From contig JAKNSD010000080.1 in assembly GCA_023525715.1 (NCBI GenBank), forward strand, positions 357,501 to 421,500: 64,000 nucleotides of DNA, read 5' to 3'. Positions within the stretch are counted from its first letter, which is position 1. Every line of letters begins with the position of its first letter. The notes below the pieces were generated by a model. That model saw only the letters and a program-made list of their open reading frames with translations, had not been told where the DNA came from and searched no databases. The translations under genes were made by a program, and so were the position numbers. Positions 31,667 to 45,975 of this stretch are shown piece after piece. This DNA is from Cichorium intybus. Taxonomy: Eukaryota > Streptophyta > Magnoliopsida > Asterales > Asteraceae.

Positions 31667-31929
31667 GGAGAAAGTGGAGAGAGAAAATGTAATCAAGTGG
31701 GAGCCAACCATTCCAAGAATATGGGGCCTTTTATATGACGATGGTATACTAAGAAAATGTTACCAATTTATATCTATATTTAAATCACATAGTTTTTGTG
31801 TTTGTTGTAACTTTTTTTTTTGTGTAACGCGGGTTGGGTGGATCCAATGTGGATCCGTTTTTTCCACCGACCCATTATCTGCCCACCGCTCCAAACCCAC
31901 GTCTCTCTCCCTCTCCCTCTCGAAATCTC

Positions 31930-32829
31930 ACATTTGCTTCGCATTTAATGACAATAGCTTGGAATACGAACGGGAAGAGAGCAGATGGCTCCGGGAAGAG
32001 CAGCGGTGGCTACGGGAGGAGCAGCGGTGGATTTGGGAGGAGCGACGGTGGGAGGCTGAGAGAGAATCTCTATTGAATGTAATCAAGGCTCTCAAACTCC
32101 AAATTGAGGATCTGCGACATGAAGGAGCTAATAATTCTGTCTCAAATGTTTCAAATTTGTTGCATGTGTTGAAGAAAGAGGTGAGTTAAATCGCGGAGAG
32201 TGGGTCTAGTGTCGCGCCGTTGGTGGTGGAGGCTGCCGTGGCGGCAGTTGAAGAAGCTGAAGAGGTGGTGGTCAAGGAGGTAATTAAGACTGTGGAGGAG
32301 GTAAAGGAGAAGGAGATAACGAAAAAGAGGAAAACATTGAGGGTAGGATCAGAAGGTGATCAAGTTCCATTGTTGCAGGTTTGCTTAACTCGATTGTTTC
32401 CATTTTGCATCTCAATTGTTAACAACTGCAAGTTTTCAAGTGTTCTACCATTGATTTACTGCATATTCATCTGCAAATCAATCTAATATGTTCAGTGTGG
32501 CTTCGATACTTCGATAGGAGGCACTACAAAAATTGGGATTTTATTGTGGCGAAGAAGATGAGGAGTTTTCTAGCTTTTCAACTGGCACGGAGAGAGCTGT
32601 GAAAACATGGCAGGTGAACTTTTAATTCCATTTTTGATGAAGTTATGCTCTTTTCATATCATCAATTGCATAAAATGCTGACTTTAAGGCATTTCCCAAA
32701 TCCAAATATGATATAATGCTTGAAAACTGCTCGATAGGCTTCCATTGGTGTGCCTGAAACTGGAATGGTGACAGCAAAGCTTCTAGAAAGATTATATATG
32801 GAACAAAAGACGAAGATACTAGCTTCAAG
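31930..32829 (+). pseudogene. pTAC5-like gene fragment (three exons)
   Basis: Exon 1 ends at 32378 (CAG then GTTTGC) and encodes the repeated motif (WLREEQR) followed by a coiled coil with LLNVIKALKLQIEDL and, near its end, KTLRVGSEGDQVPLLQ. Exon 2 (32518-32613) encodes EALQKLGFYCGEEDEEF and ERAVKTWQ. Exon 3 (32738-32829) encodes ASIGVPETGMVTAKLLERLY. Together exons 1-3 give a peptidoglycan-binding-like domain after a charged coiled coil, the layout of plastid transcriptionally active protein pTAC5; its DnaJ-type zinc-finger C-terminus is absent. A TAA (32187-32189) interrupts exon 1 in frame. Splice borders are kept, phases agree between exons 2 and 3, and the transit peptide is missing. Confidence 0.65.
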
Positions 32830-33471
32830 GTTAGCAAAAATCTTGAAACTATGGCCCTGTTTCTTCTTTTCCCTCTATAAATGATTTTAAGAAAATTTAA
32901 TCGGGGAAAAAACCTCATTTTTGTTTTACATTAAGTCGTTCTTACTTCTTTCTCCATTAGACACCAATACATATCTTACATAATACATTAAGGACTTAAA
33001 ATGGATACAATGCTACTCTAAACCCTTTTAGCATCCCTTCTAGACAAAAGGGTAAAATGGTCATTTACTCTCATTCAAACTGTTCATTCAGCCCATAAAG
33101 GAAACAATCTTTCTACAGCTTCGTAGCTCGAGGAACCATGGTTTTGGCCGAGTACACGGAGTTCACCGGCAACTTCCCCGCAATTGCAACTCAGTGCCTT
33201 CAAAAACTGCCTTCTACTAACAACAAATTCACTTACAATTGCGATCACCATACCTTCAATTTCTTAGTCCAAGATGGCTACGGTAATTCTCCATTTACTT
33301 TTGTTTTTTCAGCTGGATCTGACCTTTATATTGCATTTGAGATCTTACTCTACTTTATATACACGTTCATCGATTGATTGGGTGATGGATTTAGGGAATA
33401 AATAGAGAAATTAGGGTTTTGTTACAAGGGAAATTTCAGATTGTTTTGATTGGTTGACACGGGGTGGTTTA

Positions 33472-36400
33472 TGTAAGAACCCGCAGAATTTGTAAAAGGA
33501 TAAAATGGTCTTTCGATACATTATAAGACCCTTATGTAAAATAATATGACGTTTGTGAGATAATAATATAAGAAATACAAGCTTATGAAAATTTGGAATT
33601 TTACCGTGTGAATAGTGAAATTTGGCCAAAAAGGGTAAATTGGTCATTTGACATGGAAATGACCAAAATGACAAGAAATTGTTAAGTTGGTAGCTAATAG
33701 AACTTGGTTTGCAAGATTATGGGTCATAGGACCATTTTTGAAAAAGAAATGGAATCTAAGGGGTTAATATGAAAATATTTTATAAAAACTAAATATATAT
33801 AAAATGAGAAGATATACCACTTCTCATTTACTGGAAGTTGAGAGCAGATTCTAGAGGCTTGGAGAAAAGTCACGATCGATCAAGAAGGATTGCAAGATCA
33901 AAGTTTAAAGATTGAAGATAACACATGGAATTTGGTGATTTCTAGGTAAGAACTTCTTAATTCTTCAAGTTTTGTTGGATGATCTTCAAATCCAACTTCT
34001 GATTTTATGGATGAAGTTAATCCAACGAATCCATATACTTTATCTAGCTCGAAACATCATAGAAAACAAGTTCTAACCATTGAATATGGTGGAATTCAAA
34101 GAAATGATGATTTGAGTCAAGAACCCTAGAAATTGGGGTTAATGATCAAAGTCTTAATTGAATGCAATTAACTAGTTACAATGAGTCATAAATGTTGTTT
34201 ATGGATGAAGAAACCATTAGAAGTGGTTTCCTAATTATTCCAATTAATTATAATGAAATTATGAATGAAATTGGAAATTGAGAAAATGGAATGGAATTGA
34301 TGATTCCATGGTTGAAATTTCATTAGAAATGGTTAGATAAGGAATTGGAATGATTCCTTTGGGGATGACCAATGAATTAAGTGCTTAATAGGTTAAATAA
34401 TGACATTTTAAGCATATGTATGAAAAAGAATAAGAAGTAAATGAAATTGTAATTTCATAAGTTATACAATAATAAGAATGAAAGTAAAAAAAAAATATTC
34501 TGACAGAATTTTTACGCCAACTTAAACTGTAAAACTGCACAAATCTACAAGGCCAAAAATTATGTTTCATACATGAAAAGAAACCTACAGATGTCTACTT
34601 TCTAAATCAAAAAGCGGTGAGTCGTTTCGATTCTTCTAGAGTGAGTTATGCCGTTTTTCGTACAGGGTATCCTGTTTCGGCAGATTCTGTCCCACTTAGG
34701 AATATGAATGTATATGTTAATATAACGATCAAATAATTGAAAGAAAACCATTCTTAGCATATATGGATGTATTATGAGTAATTAGAAGTGTTAAATAACA
34801 GGATAGAAGTCTAAATGGCTTAATGAAAGAAGTTTAGAAATGTTATAATATGTATGCTTGAATTGGTTCTTGAATGGAATTGAAACTGCAATTTCAGTTA
34901 AGAATCATGTGGGTTAAGTAGCTAATGCTTCCAATAAGTCATTAGTTAAGAATTTAACTCTAAAACATAGAAGTAGATTGCTATTCTTGAGAAATTTCAA
35001 GTTTGGTCAAGAACTTCAATTCTTGCATTTGATTGATTCAAACGATTTTAATAGCTTAAAACCTTGTACTAATGGAGGGTTTTAGTCAAGGAACAAACCC
35101 CATATTATTAAGACATAGATTAAGGACTTAATGGGTGAAAACTGCGTGCTACAGTGCACTGCGTGCTACAGTGCCCTTCAGACAGGGACCAAAAATGTTA
35201 AAAATGTTAGAAATCCAAATGCTAGAAACCATAGCTAGACATGTCCGATTGATCTGAAATTTTAGCCATAACCCTAAAATGGTATAAGAACATGTCGGGA
35301 ATGGTCAAATCCGTAATCCGACCTTGCGGAAAAGTCACTGTAGCGGCAGTGGCTAAAATCACTATTCACGTCAAAACTTGATTTTTAGAATTTGAGCTAG
35401 ACTTGTCCAATGAACTCCAAATTTGAAACACAAGTCTAACATGGCCTAAGATTTCATGGAAAAGAGTCGGAACTGAAATACGACCCCTCGGGGGTACTAT
35501 AGCAATATACGCGTATTTCGGAGAAAACCGTTAAACGAGTTTATTAATGGCTATACATTTATTATAACCTAGAGTTATGTTATATGAGACTTTAGCATTA
35601 TAGAGTTAATTATATTGGGTATTTATATATACTACTTGTATAGGTGGTGCTTCAAACGTTATTGAGCACGGGAAAGGAAAAGGCGTACGTGAAGCCTAGT
35701 GAACCGTAGTAAAACCAAGGTGAGTTTTATGAGGATTTCTATAGTACATAGCAATATGTTATTTTCAGAAAAGTAAGATTTCCAAATGTTTATAAATACT
35801 AAAGTTTGGAAAATAGTTTTGAATGAAGCTCTATACAAGGGCTTAGTGTTTAAAACAGATTTTAAAAGTATGGTTTGCAAGGTATTTTGAAAGAAGTTCC
35901 TTATGTGAACTAAGTTGTCAAAATCACTTTTTTTAAAGTATTTTCAGTAAAGAGTTATAAAATGTTTGAGTAAGAGTTGTTTACAAATTGTGTCCCATTT
36001 TGACCAATTTGAGATGAAATGAAGTAAGAATTAAAGAAAGAAAGAAGTATGAGCCAGTTGTCCGGACTAGGATCACCCACATAATCGGGGGATCAGAAGA
36101 CACTACTGGGGTGGTACCTCCCGTCGCGAAGTAGTTGTCTAGCTTAGTATACCCTTGTGCTTGAATCCGTTCCAAGTCACAAAGGGGAGACAGAATGAGC
36201 ATAACCTAGCGGGCGGATCTGTTCTGTCCCGCGAGGTGAGCTAGTAGAATGAATTAACCTAAATTAATTCATGAGTTTCAGTTGGTCACTAGCAAACGAG
36301 AAAGAAAGTAGTTTTTAAAGAAAGAGATTAGTTTTGAGAAAGAATACAATTTTGATAAAAGAAAGTAGTTTTGAGAAAGAATACAGTTTTGGTAAAAGAA

Positions 36401-36945
36401 AGTAGTTTTGAGAAAGAATACAGTTTTGATAAAAGAAAGCAATTTTGAGAAAGAAAGTATTTTTGAGTTTTGAAGATAGAAAGTTTGAGAAAGAATACAG
36501 TTTTGGTAAAAGAAAGTAGTTTTGAGAAAGAATACAGTTTTGATAAAAGAAAGCAATTTTGAGAAAGAAAGTATTTTAGAGTTTTGAAGATAGAAAAGAA
36601 AAGAGATTTGAGATTTATTATGTAATAAGTTCTAGTAGTTTACTTGTTTATATTTCAAGTCTTAAAGCAGAAAAGTTTTGGGTCTAAAACCCATATTACT
36701 CACGAAACTTTATGTCTCACGTATTATTTTTAAATGCTATGTACTTAGGTGAGATGAGCAGGAGCTGGAGTGGGACCAGTGTGTATACAGTAAGTTTAAA
36801 TTATGGTTTTCTGTATTGAGTCTGTAATACCCTTTCAGAATAAAGTTTATAAAAAGAAATTTGGTGACTTTTCATGGTCACGTTTTGTAAAATGTTTTGT
36901 AATATAAACTATATTAAATTATGGTTTTGAGAAAGGGGTGTTACA
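33472..36945 (+). repeat. 5' LTR of LARD
   Basis: 3474 bp, with AGAAAGTAGTTTTGAGAAAG-type tandem units at about 36300-36590. Frames on the minus strand through these units (Phe/Leu/Ser-rich) are a by-product. Confidence 0.85.
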
Positions 36946-36949
36946 TTTT

Positions 36950-36966
36950 TGGTATCAGAGCCATAG
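36950..36966 (+). other. LARD primer-binding site
   Basis: TGGTATCAGAGCCATAG starts four bases after the LTR end. It is complementary to an initiator tRNA-Met-type 3' end in its first 12 bases, the usual plant primer. Confidence 0.75.
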
Positions 36967-39132
36967 TTTAAGCGAACTAGGTGTCAGTACTTGAACCTAG
37001 ACTTAAACTATGTAGGAGTTAAGTAGAGTACATACTTGAGTATGATGTTGAGAATAAGTAGAACTGGGAGTAAATCCACAACAGTGGAACATGAGTCCTG
37101 GTGGTAAAACGGGAAGCAAATGCGTATAGGTGGTTATAATAATATGGGCCCGTACTATTCTAATCACAGGATATACATTTGAGTCTGGTGGAACCACACA
37201 GGAATTATGTGAAGCTGTAAGAGATAAGTGTAAGAGGTTTAAGGGGTATAAATTCAGTATACCTATCGAAGAAAATCCAGTATGACTGGAAATATTGAAG
37301 TATAAAAGAAAAAGTGTTAAAGATGAAGTAGCAAATATGAGATTTATAGGGAAAAACCCCATACCCTATATGAACCAGTATAAAGTATATGTAATAAAAC
37401 ATAAGAAAGTATGAGTAAAAAGCACTGAAAATAAGATGACAAGAATGCCAAAGTAATGAAGGGGAAAAGTTTAATTTTGTGGTTAAGATAACCACCGTAT
37501 AATGTATTGAAAGTGTTAATAGAAGTCATGGAGTATATAGTACAATTACAAAAGAAAGAGTATAACTAAAAATTTATGTTGTTTAACGGAAACAAATTAT
37601 GATTATTGAATAAAAATAAGAGTAATGTCACTACAATGACCAAAGAAAGAAATATTGGAAAAGAAAGTGAATACAGATATATGAATGAAATTCATATAAG
37701 GAAGAAGAATGAAAACATTTAAGCAAAAAAGAGTAAAAGGAGGTGAGTAGGGTGTACTTATAGGCACACCCAATGGAAGTATATATAAAAAAAATAATAA
37801 TAACAAAGAATAGATATTAAAAGGTAGTATGATGTGTTGTTCATGGACAACCAAGAGATTGAAGTATGTATATAAAAGTTATGATTAAATAAGATAGTAT
37901 AAAACAAAAGCAAAATACTTAATCAAGTATTAGAAGAGGAATCAAAGACAGAAATGAAAAATGCAAGAAATGGGAAGTTGTGACTTCCAATCTTGAAAGT
38001 AATATGGCAAATAAAGATATCTAATCGTTGAAGCAAATAACTAAGTTTGAAATGTATTATAGTGAGCAATATAACAAGGTAAGTTATTTGAATGAGAAAG
38101 TAATAAAATTTGTTAAAGACTATAAATATGCTGCATTCTATAATGCAAGAGAATGAATTGAGAAATAGAGATTAAACGTCTAATCAAGTGTTGGGCGAAA
38201 AGTTAAAGATAAGACAGACAATGATGATAATGAGAAGAATATAAAGACAGTTATAAAAAAAATGGTCATTGGAATCAGATTTAGTGGTCATATAAAATCA
38301 ATATAAGAAGAGATGTAAATGATAAAAGGGTAACCGAAAGAATACGAGAATGATGACTGAGAGTCATAAATAATATGAGATAAGAAATAAAAGTAAATGA
38401 CTAGATAAGTATTAAATAAAGAATCAAAAAATAAGATAAGAACGATAATAAACAGACAGGAAGTTACCACTTCCGAATGTGAATGGAATATACAAAAGAT
38501 AAGAAGTTGTAAAACTTCTATAAGGAAGGAATACCAGTAAATTATCTACGTAACAATGTAGGGGTAAAGGAATGAAAAAAAAAAGATTGAAAACAAATGA
38601 ATAAAATTATAAGGGAAGAATGAAAAGAATGTGGAAATAAAAAAAAAATCTAGTTTAAGTAAAATACCCGTTAGGGGACAGAATTTTGTAAAGAAAGATT
38701 TAGTGTATTTTCTGAATTTTGTACGAATCCAAATTATGTTTAACTGTATTTGGAAAAGTTGATAAATAAAGAATATAATGAGTATAGTCTCACGGGTTTT
38801 TAATAAAGATATGAGAATGATTGCAAAGTATGTTGCTATTTTTGATAAATGCATGGAAGTATGAAACCATTTTGTAAAATAAGAGTATGAAGAATGAAAG
38901 TCAAAGGAAATAAGTTTTACGAAATTAAATAAAGAGATTTGTATATGAATGAAATAAAGTAAAAATGAATGTAATTAAAACATGGAATATGAAGTATGAG
39001 TGAGCGACGATAAAAGTTGAGGGAATAAAAGGTTATTTCCTCAAAGATAAAAAGTATAAGTAAATAAATATATTCATAATATGTAAACTACGAAAAGATT
39101 CCGAGGACGGAATCCGCATAAGGAGGGGTGAC
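36967..39132. other. LARD internal domain, non-coding
   Basis: Purine-rich plus strand with no open frame above 120 codons. No zinc knuckle, protease, RT or integrase motif seen. It ends in the polypurine tract AAGGAGGGGTGAC just before the 3' LTR. Confidence 0.75.
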
Positions 39133-42100
39133 TGTAAGAACCCGCAAAATTTGTAAAAGGATAAAATGGTCTTTCGATACATTATAAGACCCTTATGTAA
39201 AATAATATGACGTTTGTGAGATAATAATATAAGAAATACAAGCTTATGAAAATTTGGAATTTTACCGTGTGAATAGTGAAATTTGGCCAAAAAGGGTAAA
39301 ATGGTCATTTGACATGGAAATGACCAAAATGACAAGAAATTGTTAAGTTGGTAGCTAATAGAACTTGGTTTGCAAGATTATGGGTCATAGGACCATTTTT
39401 GAAAAAGAAATGGAATCTAAGGGGTTAATATGAAAATATTTTATAAAAACTAAATATATATAAAATGAGAAGATATACCACTTCTCATTTACTGGAAGTT
39501 GAGAGCAGATTCTAGAGGCTTGGAGAAAAGTCACGATCGATCAAGAAGGATTGCAAGATCAAAGTTTAAAGATTGAAGATAACACATGGAATTTGGTGAT
39601 TTCTAGGTAAGAACTTCTTAATTCTTCAAGTTTTGTTGGATGATCTTCAAATCCAACTTCTGATTTTATGGATGAAGTTAATCCAACGAATCCATATACT
39701 TTATCTAGCTCGAAACATCATAGAAAACAAGTTCTAACCATTGAATATGGTGGAATTCAAAGAAATGATGATTTGAGTCAAGAACCCTAGAAATTGGGGT
39801 TAATGATCAAAGTCTTAATTGAATGCAATTAACTAGTTACAATGAGTCATAAATGTTGTTTATGGATGAAGAAACCATTAGAAGTGGTTTCCTAATTATT
39901 CCAATTAATTATAATGAAATTATGAATGAAATTGGAAATTGAGAAAATGGAATGGAATTGATGATTCCATGGTTGAAATTTCATTAGAAATGGTTAGATA
40001 AGGAATTGGAATGATTCCTTTGGGGATGACCAATGAATTAAGTGTTTAATAGGTTAAATAATGACCTTTTAAGCATATGTATGAAAAAGAATAAGAAGTA
40101 AATGAAATTGTAATTTCATAAGTTATACAATAATAAGAATGAAAGTAAAAAAAAAAATATTCTGACAGAATTTTTATGCCAACTTAAACTGTAAAACTGC
40201 ACAAATCTACAAGGCCAAAAATTATGTTTCATACATGAAAAGAAACCTACAGATGTACAGGGTATCCTGTTTCGGCAGATTCTGTCCCACTTCTAGAGTG
40301 AGTTATGCCGTTTTTCGTACAGGGTATCCTGTTTCGGCAGATTCTGTCCCACTTAGGAATATGAATGTATATGTTAATATAACGATCAAATAATTGAAAG
40401 AAAACCATTCTTAGCATGTATGGATGTATTATGATTAATTAGAAGTGTTAAATAACAGGATAGAAGTCTAAATGGCTTAATGAAAGAAGTTTAGAAATGT
40501 TATAATATGTATGCTTGAATTGGTTCTTGAATGGAATTGAAACTGCAATTTCAGTTAAGAATCATGTGGGTTAAGTAGCTAATGCTTCCAATAAGTCATT
40601 AGTTAAGAATTTAACTCTAAAACATAGAAGTAGATTGCTATTCTTGAGAAATTTCAAGTTTGGTCAAGAACTTCAATTCTTGCATTTGATTGATTCAAAC
40701 GATTTTAATAGCTTAAAACCTTGTACTAATGGAGGGTTTTAGTCAAGGAACAAACCCCATATGATTAAGACATAGATTAAGGACTTAATGGGTGAAAACT
40801 GCGTGCTACAGTGCACTGCGTGCTACAGTGCCCTTCAGACAGGGACCAAAAATGTTAAAAATGTTAGAAATCCAAACGCTAGAAACCATAGCTAGACATG
40901 TCCGATTGATCTGAAATTTTAGCCATAACCCTAAAATGGTATAAGAACATGTCGGGAATGGTCAAATCCGTAATCCGACCTTGCGGAAAAGTCACAGTAG
41001 CGGCAGTGGCTAAAATCACTATTCAGGTCAAAACTTGATTTTTAGAATTTGAGCTAGACTTGTCCAATGAACTCCAAATTTGAAACACAAGTCTAACATG
41101 GCCTAAGATTTCATGGAAAAGAGTCGGAACTGAAATACGACCCCTCGGGGGTACTATAGCAATATACGCGTATTTCGGAGAAAACCGTTAAACGAGTTTA
41201 TTAATGGCTATACATTTATTATAACCTAGAGTTATGTTATATGAGACTTTAGCTTGGGTATTTATATATACTACTTGTATAGGTGGTGCTTCAAACGTTA
41301 TTGAGCACGGGAAAGGAAAAGGCGTACGTGAAGCCTAGTGAACCGTAGTAAAACCAAGGTGAGTTTTATGAGGATTTCTATAGTACATAGCAATATGTTA
41401 TTTTCAGAAAAGTAAGATTTCCAAATGTTTATAAATACTAAAGTTTGGAAAATAGTTTTGAATGAAGCTCTATACAAGGGCTTAGTGTTTAAAACAGATT
41501 TTAAAAGTATGGTTTGCAAGGTATTTTGAAAGAAGTTCCTTATGTGAACTAAGTTGTCAAAATCAGTTTTTTTAAAGTATTTTCAGTAAAGAGTTATAAA
41601 ATGTTTGAGTAAGAGTTGTTTACAAATTGTGTCCCATTTTGACCAATTTGAGATGAAATGAAGTAAGAATTAAAGAAAGAAAGAAGTATGAGCCAGTTGT
41701 CCGGACTAGGATCACCCACATAATCGGGGGATCAGAAGACACTACTGGGGTGGTACCTCCCGTCGCGAAGTAGTTGTCTAGCTTAGTATACCCTTGTGCT
41801 TGAATCCGTTCCAAGTCACAAAGGGGAGACAGAATGAGCATAACCTAGCGGGCGGATATGTTCTGTCCCGCGAGGTGAGCTAGTAGAATGAATTAAACTA
41901 AATTAATTCATGAGTTTCAGTTGGTCACTAGCAAACGAGAAAGAAAGTAGTTTTTAAAGAAAGAGATTAGTTTTGAGAAAGAATACAGTTTTGATAAAAG
42001 AAAGTAGTTTTGAGAAAGAATACAGTTTTGGTAAAAGAAAGTAGTTTTGAGAAAGAATACAGTTTTGATAAAAGAAAGCAATTTTGAGAAAGAAAGTATT

Positions 42101-42581
42101 TTTGAGTTTTGAAGATAGAAAGTTTGAGAAAGAATACAGTTTTGGTAAAAGAAAGTAGATTTGAGAAAGAATACAGTTTTGATAAAAGAAAGCAATTTTG
42201 AGAAAGAAAGTATTTTAGAGTTTTGAAGATAGAAAAGAAAAGAGATTTGAGATTTATTATGTAATAAGTTCTAGTAGTTTACTTGTTTATATTTCAAGTC
42301 TTAAAGCAGAAAAGTTTTGGGTCTAAAACCCATATTACTCACGAAACTTTATGTCTCACGTATTATTTTTAAATGCTATGTACTTAGGTGAGATGAGCAG
42401 GAGCTGGAGTGGGACCAGTGTATACAGTAAGTTTAAATTATGGTTTTCTGTATTGAGTCTGTAATACCCTTTCAGAATAAAGTTTATAAAAAAAATTTGG
42501 TGACTTTTCATGGTCACGTTTTGTAAAATGTTTTGTAATATAAACTATATTAAATTATGGTTTTGAGAAAGGGGTGTTACA
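39133..42581 (+). repeat. 3' LTR of LARD
   Basis: 3449 bp. By eye about 16-20 base differences and a few small indels from the 5' LTR, apart from a replaced patch at about 40255-40290 and an 18-bp deletion near 41253. Confidence 0.85.
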
Positions 42582-43538
42582 TTTTAAGTTGTTCTTGGAT
42601 GATTTAATATGTTTTGGTAGGGCTCTGCTTTGCTTTGAATTCAAATTTGATAGATTTGAAGACAAAAGTGCCATAAAAAGTAGGGTATGCTATGAATGGA
42701 AGGGTTCTATTTAGGGTTTATTCATACCAAAATTCATCCTTCTCCTAAACTAAGAGTGTTGTGCTCATATTGGAATCAAGCAACAACATAATATATTCAA
42801 GAACATTAAATTTATGCATTTGGCTTTTCAACTCAATGTAGAAAATAAAAGCTCCCTTTTATGTCTATACAAAGTTGAGTAGTATGATATACTATGTAAC
42901 AACATTTTCAGTAAGATATTAACTCAAAAACTTAAATGACTCCTGAAGTCCTGATCACTTTATTTGGAATTGCAGCTTACTGTGTGGTTGCAAAAGAATT
43001 AGTTGGCAAACGAATATCAATTGCATTTCTTGAACGTGTGAGAGCAGATTTCAAGAAAAGATATGGCGGTGGTAAAGCCGATACAGCAGTTGCCAAAAGT
43101 GTCAACAAGGAATTCGGGGTACTTATATACAAATAATTTTTTCATATAATTAACCATATCTTTTTGTATGAAATTAACATCAACATGATTCGAGCATGCA
43201 GCCCAATAATGAAAGAACACATGCAGTACATAATCGAGCACGCAGACGAGATTGAGAAGCTGATAAAAGTGAAAGCACAAGTTTCAGAAGTTAAAAGTAT
43301 TATGTTGGATACTATAGACAAGGTTTGTATGTTTTTATTTTTACATTGGTATAATTTGTGTAGTTTATTGATTTTTTACATTGAAATTCCAGGCTATTGA
43401 TAGAAGACAAAACCTTACAACTTTAAACGACAAGGCTGAAAATCTTCGTGATTTGGTAGGTGCATTTTAGGATGCAATAAAACACGTTTATTTGAAAGCA
43501 TATTTCTCTTATGCTTACGTAGTCTCTTATGCTTTTAG

Positions 43539-43652
43539 TCCCGCAGAGCCTTCACCTGAACCAGAAACACCAACCCCTGTAGTTGTTAATGCTCCTGAAA
43601 GCAGCAAACTTTATGATTATAGTAACAAACTTCCTTTCCTACTTTTTGGCTG
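43539..43652 (+). pseudogene. Pro/Glu-rich exon fragment, gene unknown
   Basis: After an acceptor-like CTTTTAG, an open stretch gives PAEPSPEPETPTPVVV then NAPESSKLYDYSNKLP and a TGA. It does not continue the VAMP SNARE helix. It may be a third captured gene piece, or a pTAC5 piece from a region I do not remember. It lies about 175 bp before the Helitron B 3' hairpin. Confidence 0.35.
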
Positions 43653-44241
43653 AATGCGAGAAATAGCAATGTACTTTTGTTTGTTTGTGTAATATAGCAT
43701 CCTATCTTTGTTCCTTTCTATTAAAGTTAATATCAAATTAAAGGCACATTAGCTGAGGATAATCGAATCTACAAACTCGAGACGAAACTTTTCTACCCAA
43801 CCCGTGCATAGCACGGGTCGCCCACTAGTTATATTTAAAGAGGGTTTATGATTTATATTTTAACGTTCAAGTTTCATATACTTATATATTACTTTTGAAA
43901 TGTCAATCAAAATTGATATTATAGTGACATAATTGAAAAAAAAAATAAGTTAGTGATTTAATTAGAAAAAAAATATAATACAGTGTAAAAATCGAAGTTT
44001 TTTTAAAAACTTAGTTTCTTTTTTGGAATTTACCATTTTATTTATTTGACTATGAAGTCAAATAATAACCCAATTAACAATTTCACACATATATAAGTTG
44101 TAATTACCACTTCTACTAAACATATATTTCATATGTTTAACATAATTATCTATAAATAGTATATATAATCAATGTATATCATCTTATTTTCAAATCAATT
44201 TTCAAAAGCATGCTTTGAATTTCTTTCTATAATTATCAGCA

Positions 44242-44928
<687 letters not shown>

Positions 44929-45019
44929 TGATAGAGGAATAATTATAAGTGATAGAGGGCTTGATTTAATTTTTTAAGGATACAAATACAATGTTCTGAA
45001 ATTAAGATGATATACGGTG

Positions 45020-45174
<155 letters not shown>

Positions 45175-45179
45175 CACAC

Positions 45180-45658
<479 letters not shown>

Positions 45659-45975
45659 CACCGTATATCATCCTAATTTCAGAACATTGTATTTGTATCA
45701 TTAAAAAATTAAATCAAGTCCTCTATCACTTATAATTATTCCTCTATCACTTATAATTATTGTTTTAAACATTATTTCTCAAAGAAACTATTGCCATGTG
45801 GGCGCCATATCATTAAAGACGGAAACGTTGCCATATTACGTTAGCTGACAACCAGGTTGGTCGATCAAATGATCAAAAATGTAACAAATTAGAAAACTTA
45901 GTGATTTAATTGCCAAAAAAATATACATAGTTGAAAATAGAGATTTTGTATGAACTTGGTGACTTTTATGCAATT

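Larger units (their letters stand above)
33472..42581 (+). mobile_element. LARD-type non-autonomous LTR retrotransposon (9.1 kb)
   Basis: Two long direct repeats, 33472-36945 and 39133-42581, both start TGTAAGAACCCGC and end GGGGTGTTACA. A primer-binding site TGGTATCAGAGCCATAG and a purine tract AAGGAGGGGTGAC fit the usual plan. Flanks GTTTA (33467-33471) and TTTTA (42582-42586) agree at 4 of 5 positions. The 2.2-kb internal region has no gag or pol motif, only short AT-rich frames. Very long LTRs with a non-coding interior define a large retrotransposon derivative (LARD); the primer site and TGTAA ends suggest a Gypsy-type partner. Confidence 0.85.
33099..43455 (+). pseudogene. VAMP72-family (VAMP724-like) longin R-SNARE fragment
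   Basis: Exon 1 (to 33282) has KQSF-YSFVARGTMVLAEY-type sequence and FTGNFPAIATQCLQKLP, the longin start; the normal initiator is lost (TAA at 33096-33098 in its place), leaving an internal Met at 33138. Exon 2 (42976-43118) has AYCVVAKELVGKRISIAFLE and RADFKKRYGGGKADTA. Exon 3 (43202-43322) has KEHMQYIIEHADEIEKL and VKAQVSEVKSIML. Exon 4 (43393-43455) has AIDRRQNLTTLNDKAENL with the SNARE zero-layer Arg, then stops at a donor-like GTAGGT. The IEKLIKVKAQVSEVKSI wording favours VAMP724. The second half of the SNARE helix and the membrane anchor are missing, and the exon 2-3 junction is off by one base as I read it. A 9.1-kb LTR element sits in intron 1. VAMP72 proteins are vesicle R-SNAREs; this copy cannot make one. 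Confidence 0.75.
31773..43828 (+). mobile_element. Helitron B with three captured gene fragments and a nested LARD
   Basis: The 5' end TCTATATTTAAATCACATAG follows an A (31772) and resembles the Helitron A start. The 3' end has the perfect stem ACCCGTGCATAGCACGGGT, then CGCCCA, CTAG (43825-43828) and a host T. Subterminal GCGAGAAATAGCAATGTA is shared with A. Without the 9.1-kb LTR element it would be about 2.9 kb. All captured exons read on the plus strand. No Rep/helicase, so movement would need enzymes from elsewhere. Confidence 0.75.

Noticed and set aside
36278..36556. Minus-strand frames rich in Phe/Leu/Ser in both LARD LTRs (also 41917-42195)
   Set aside because: Antisense reading of AGAAAGTAGTTTTGAGAAAG-type tandem units in the LTR; duplicated simply because the LTR is.
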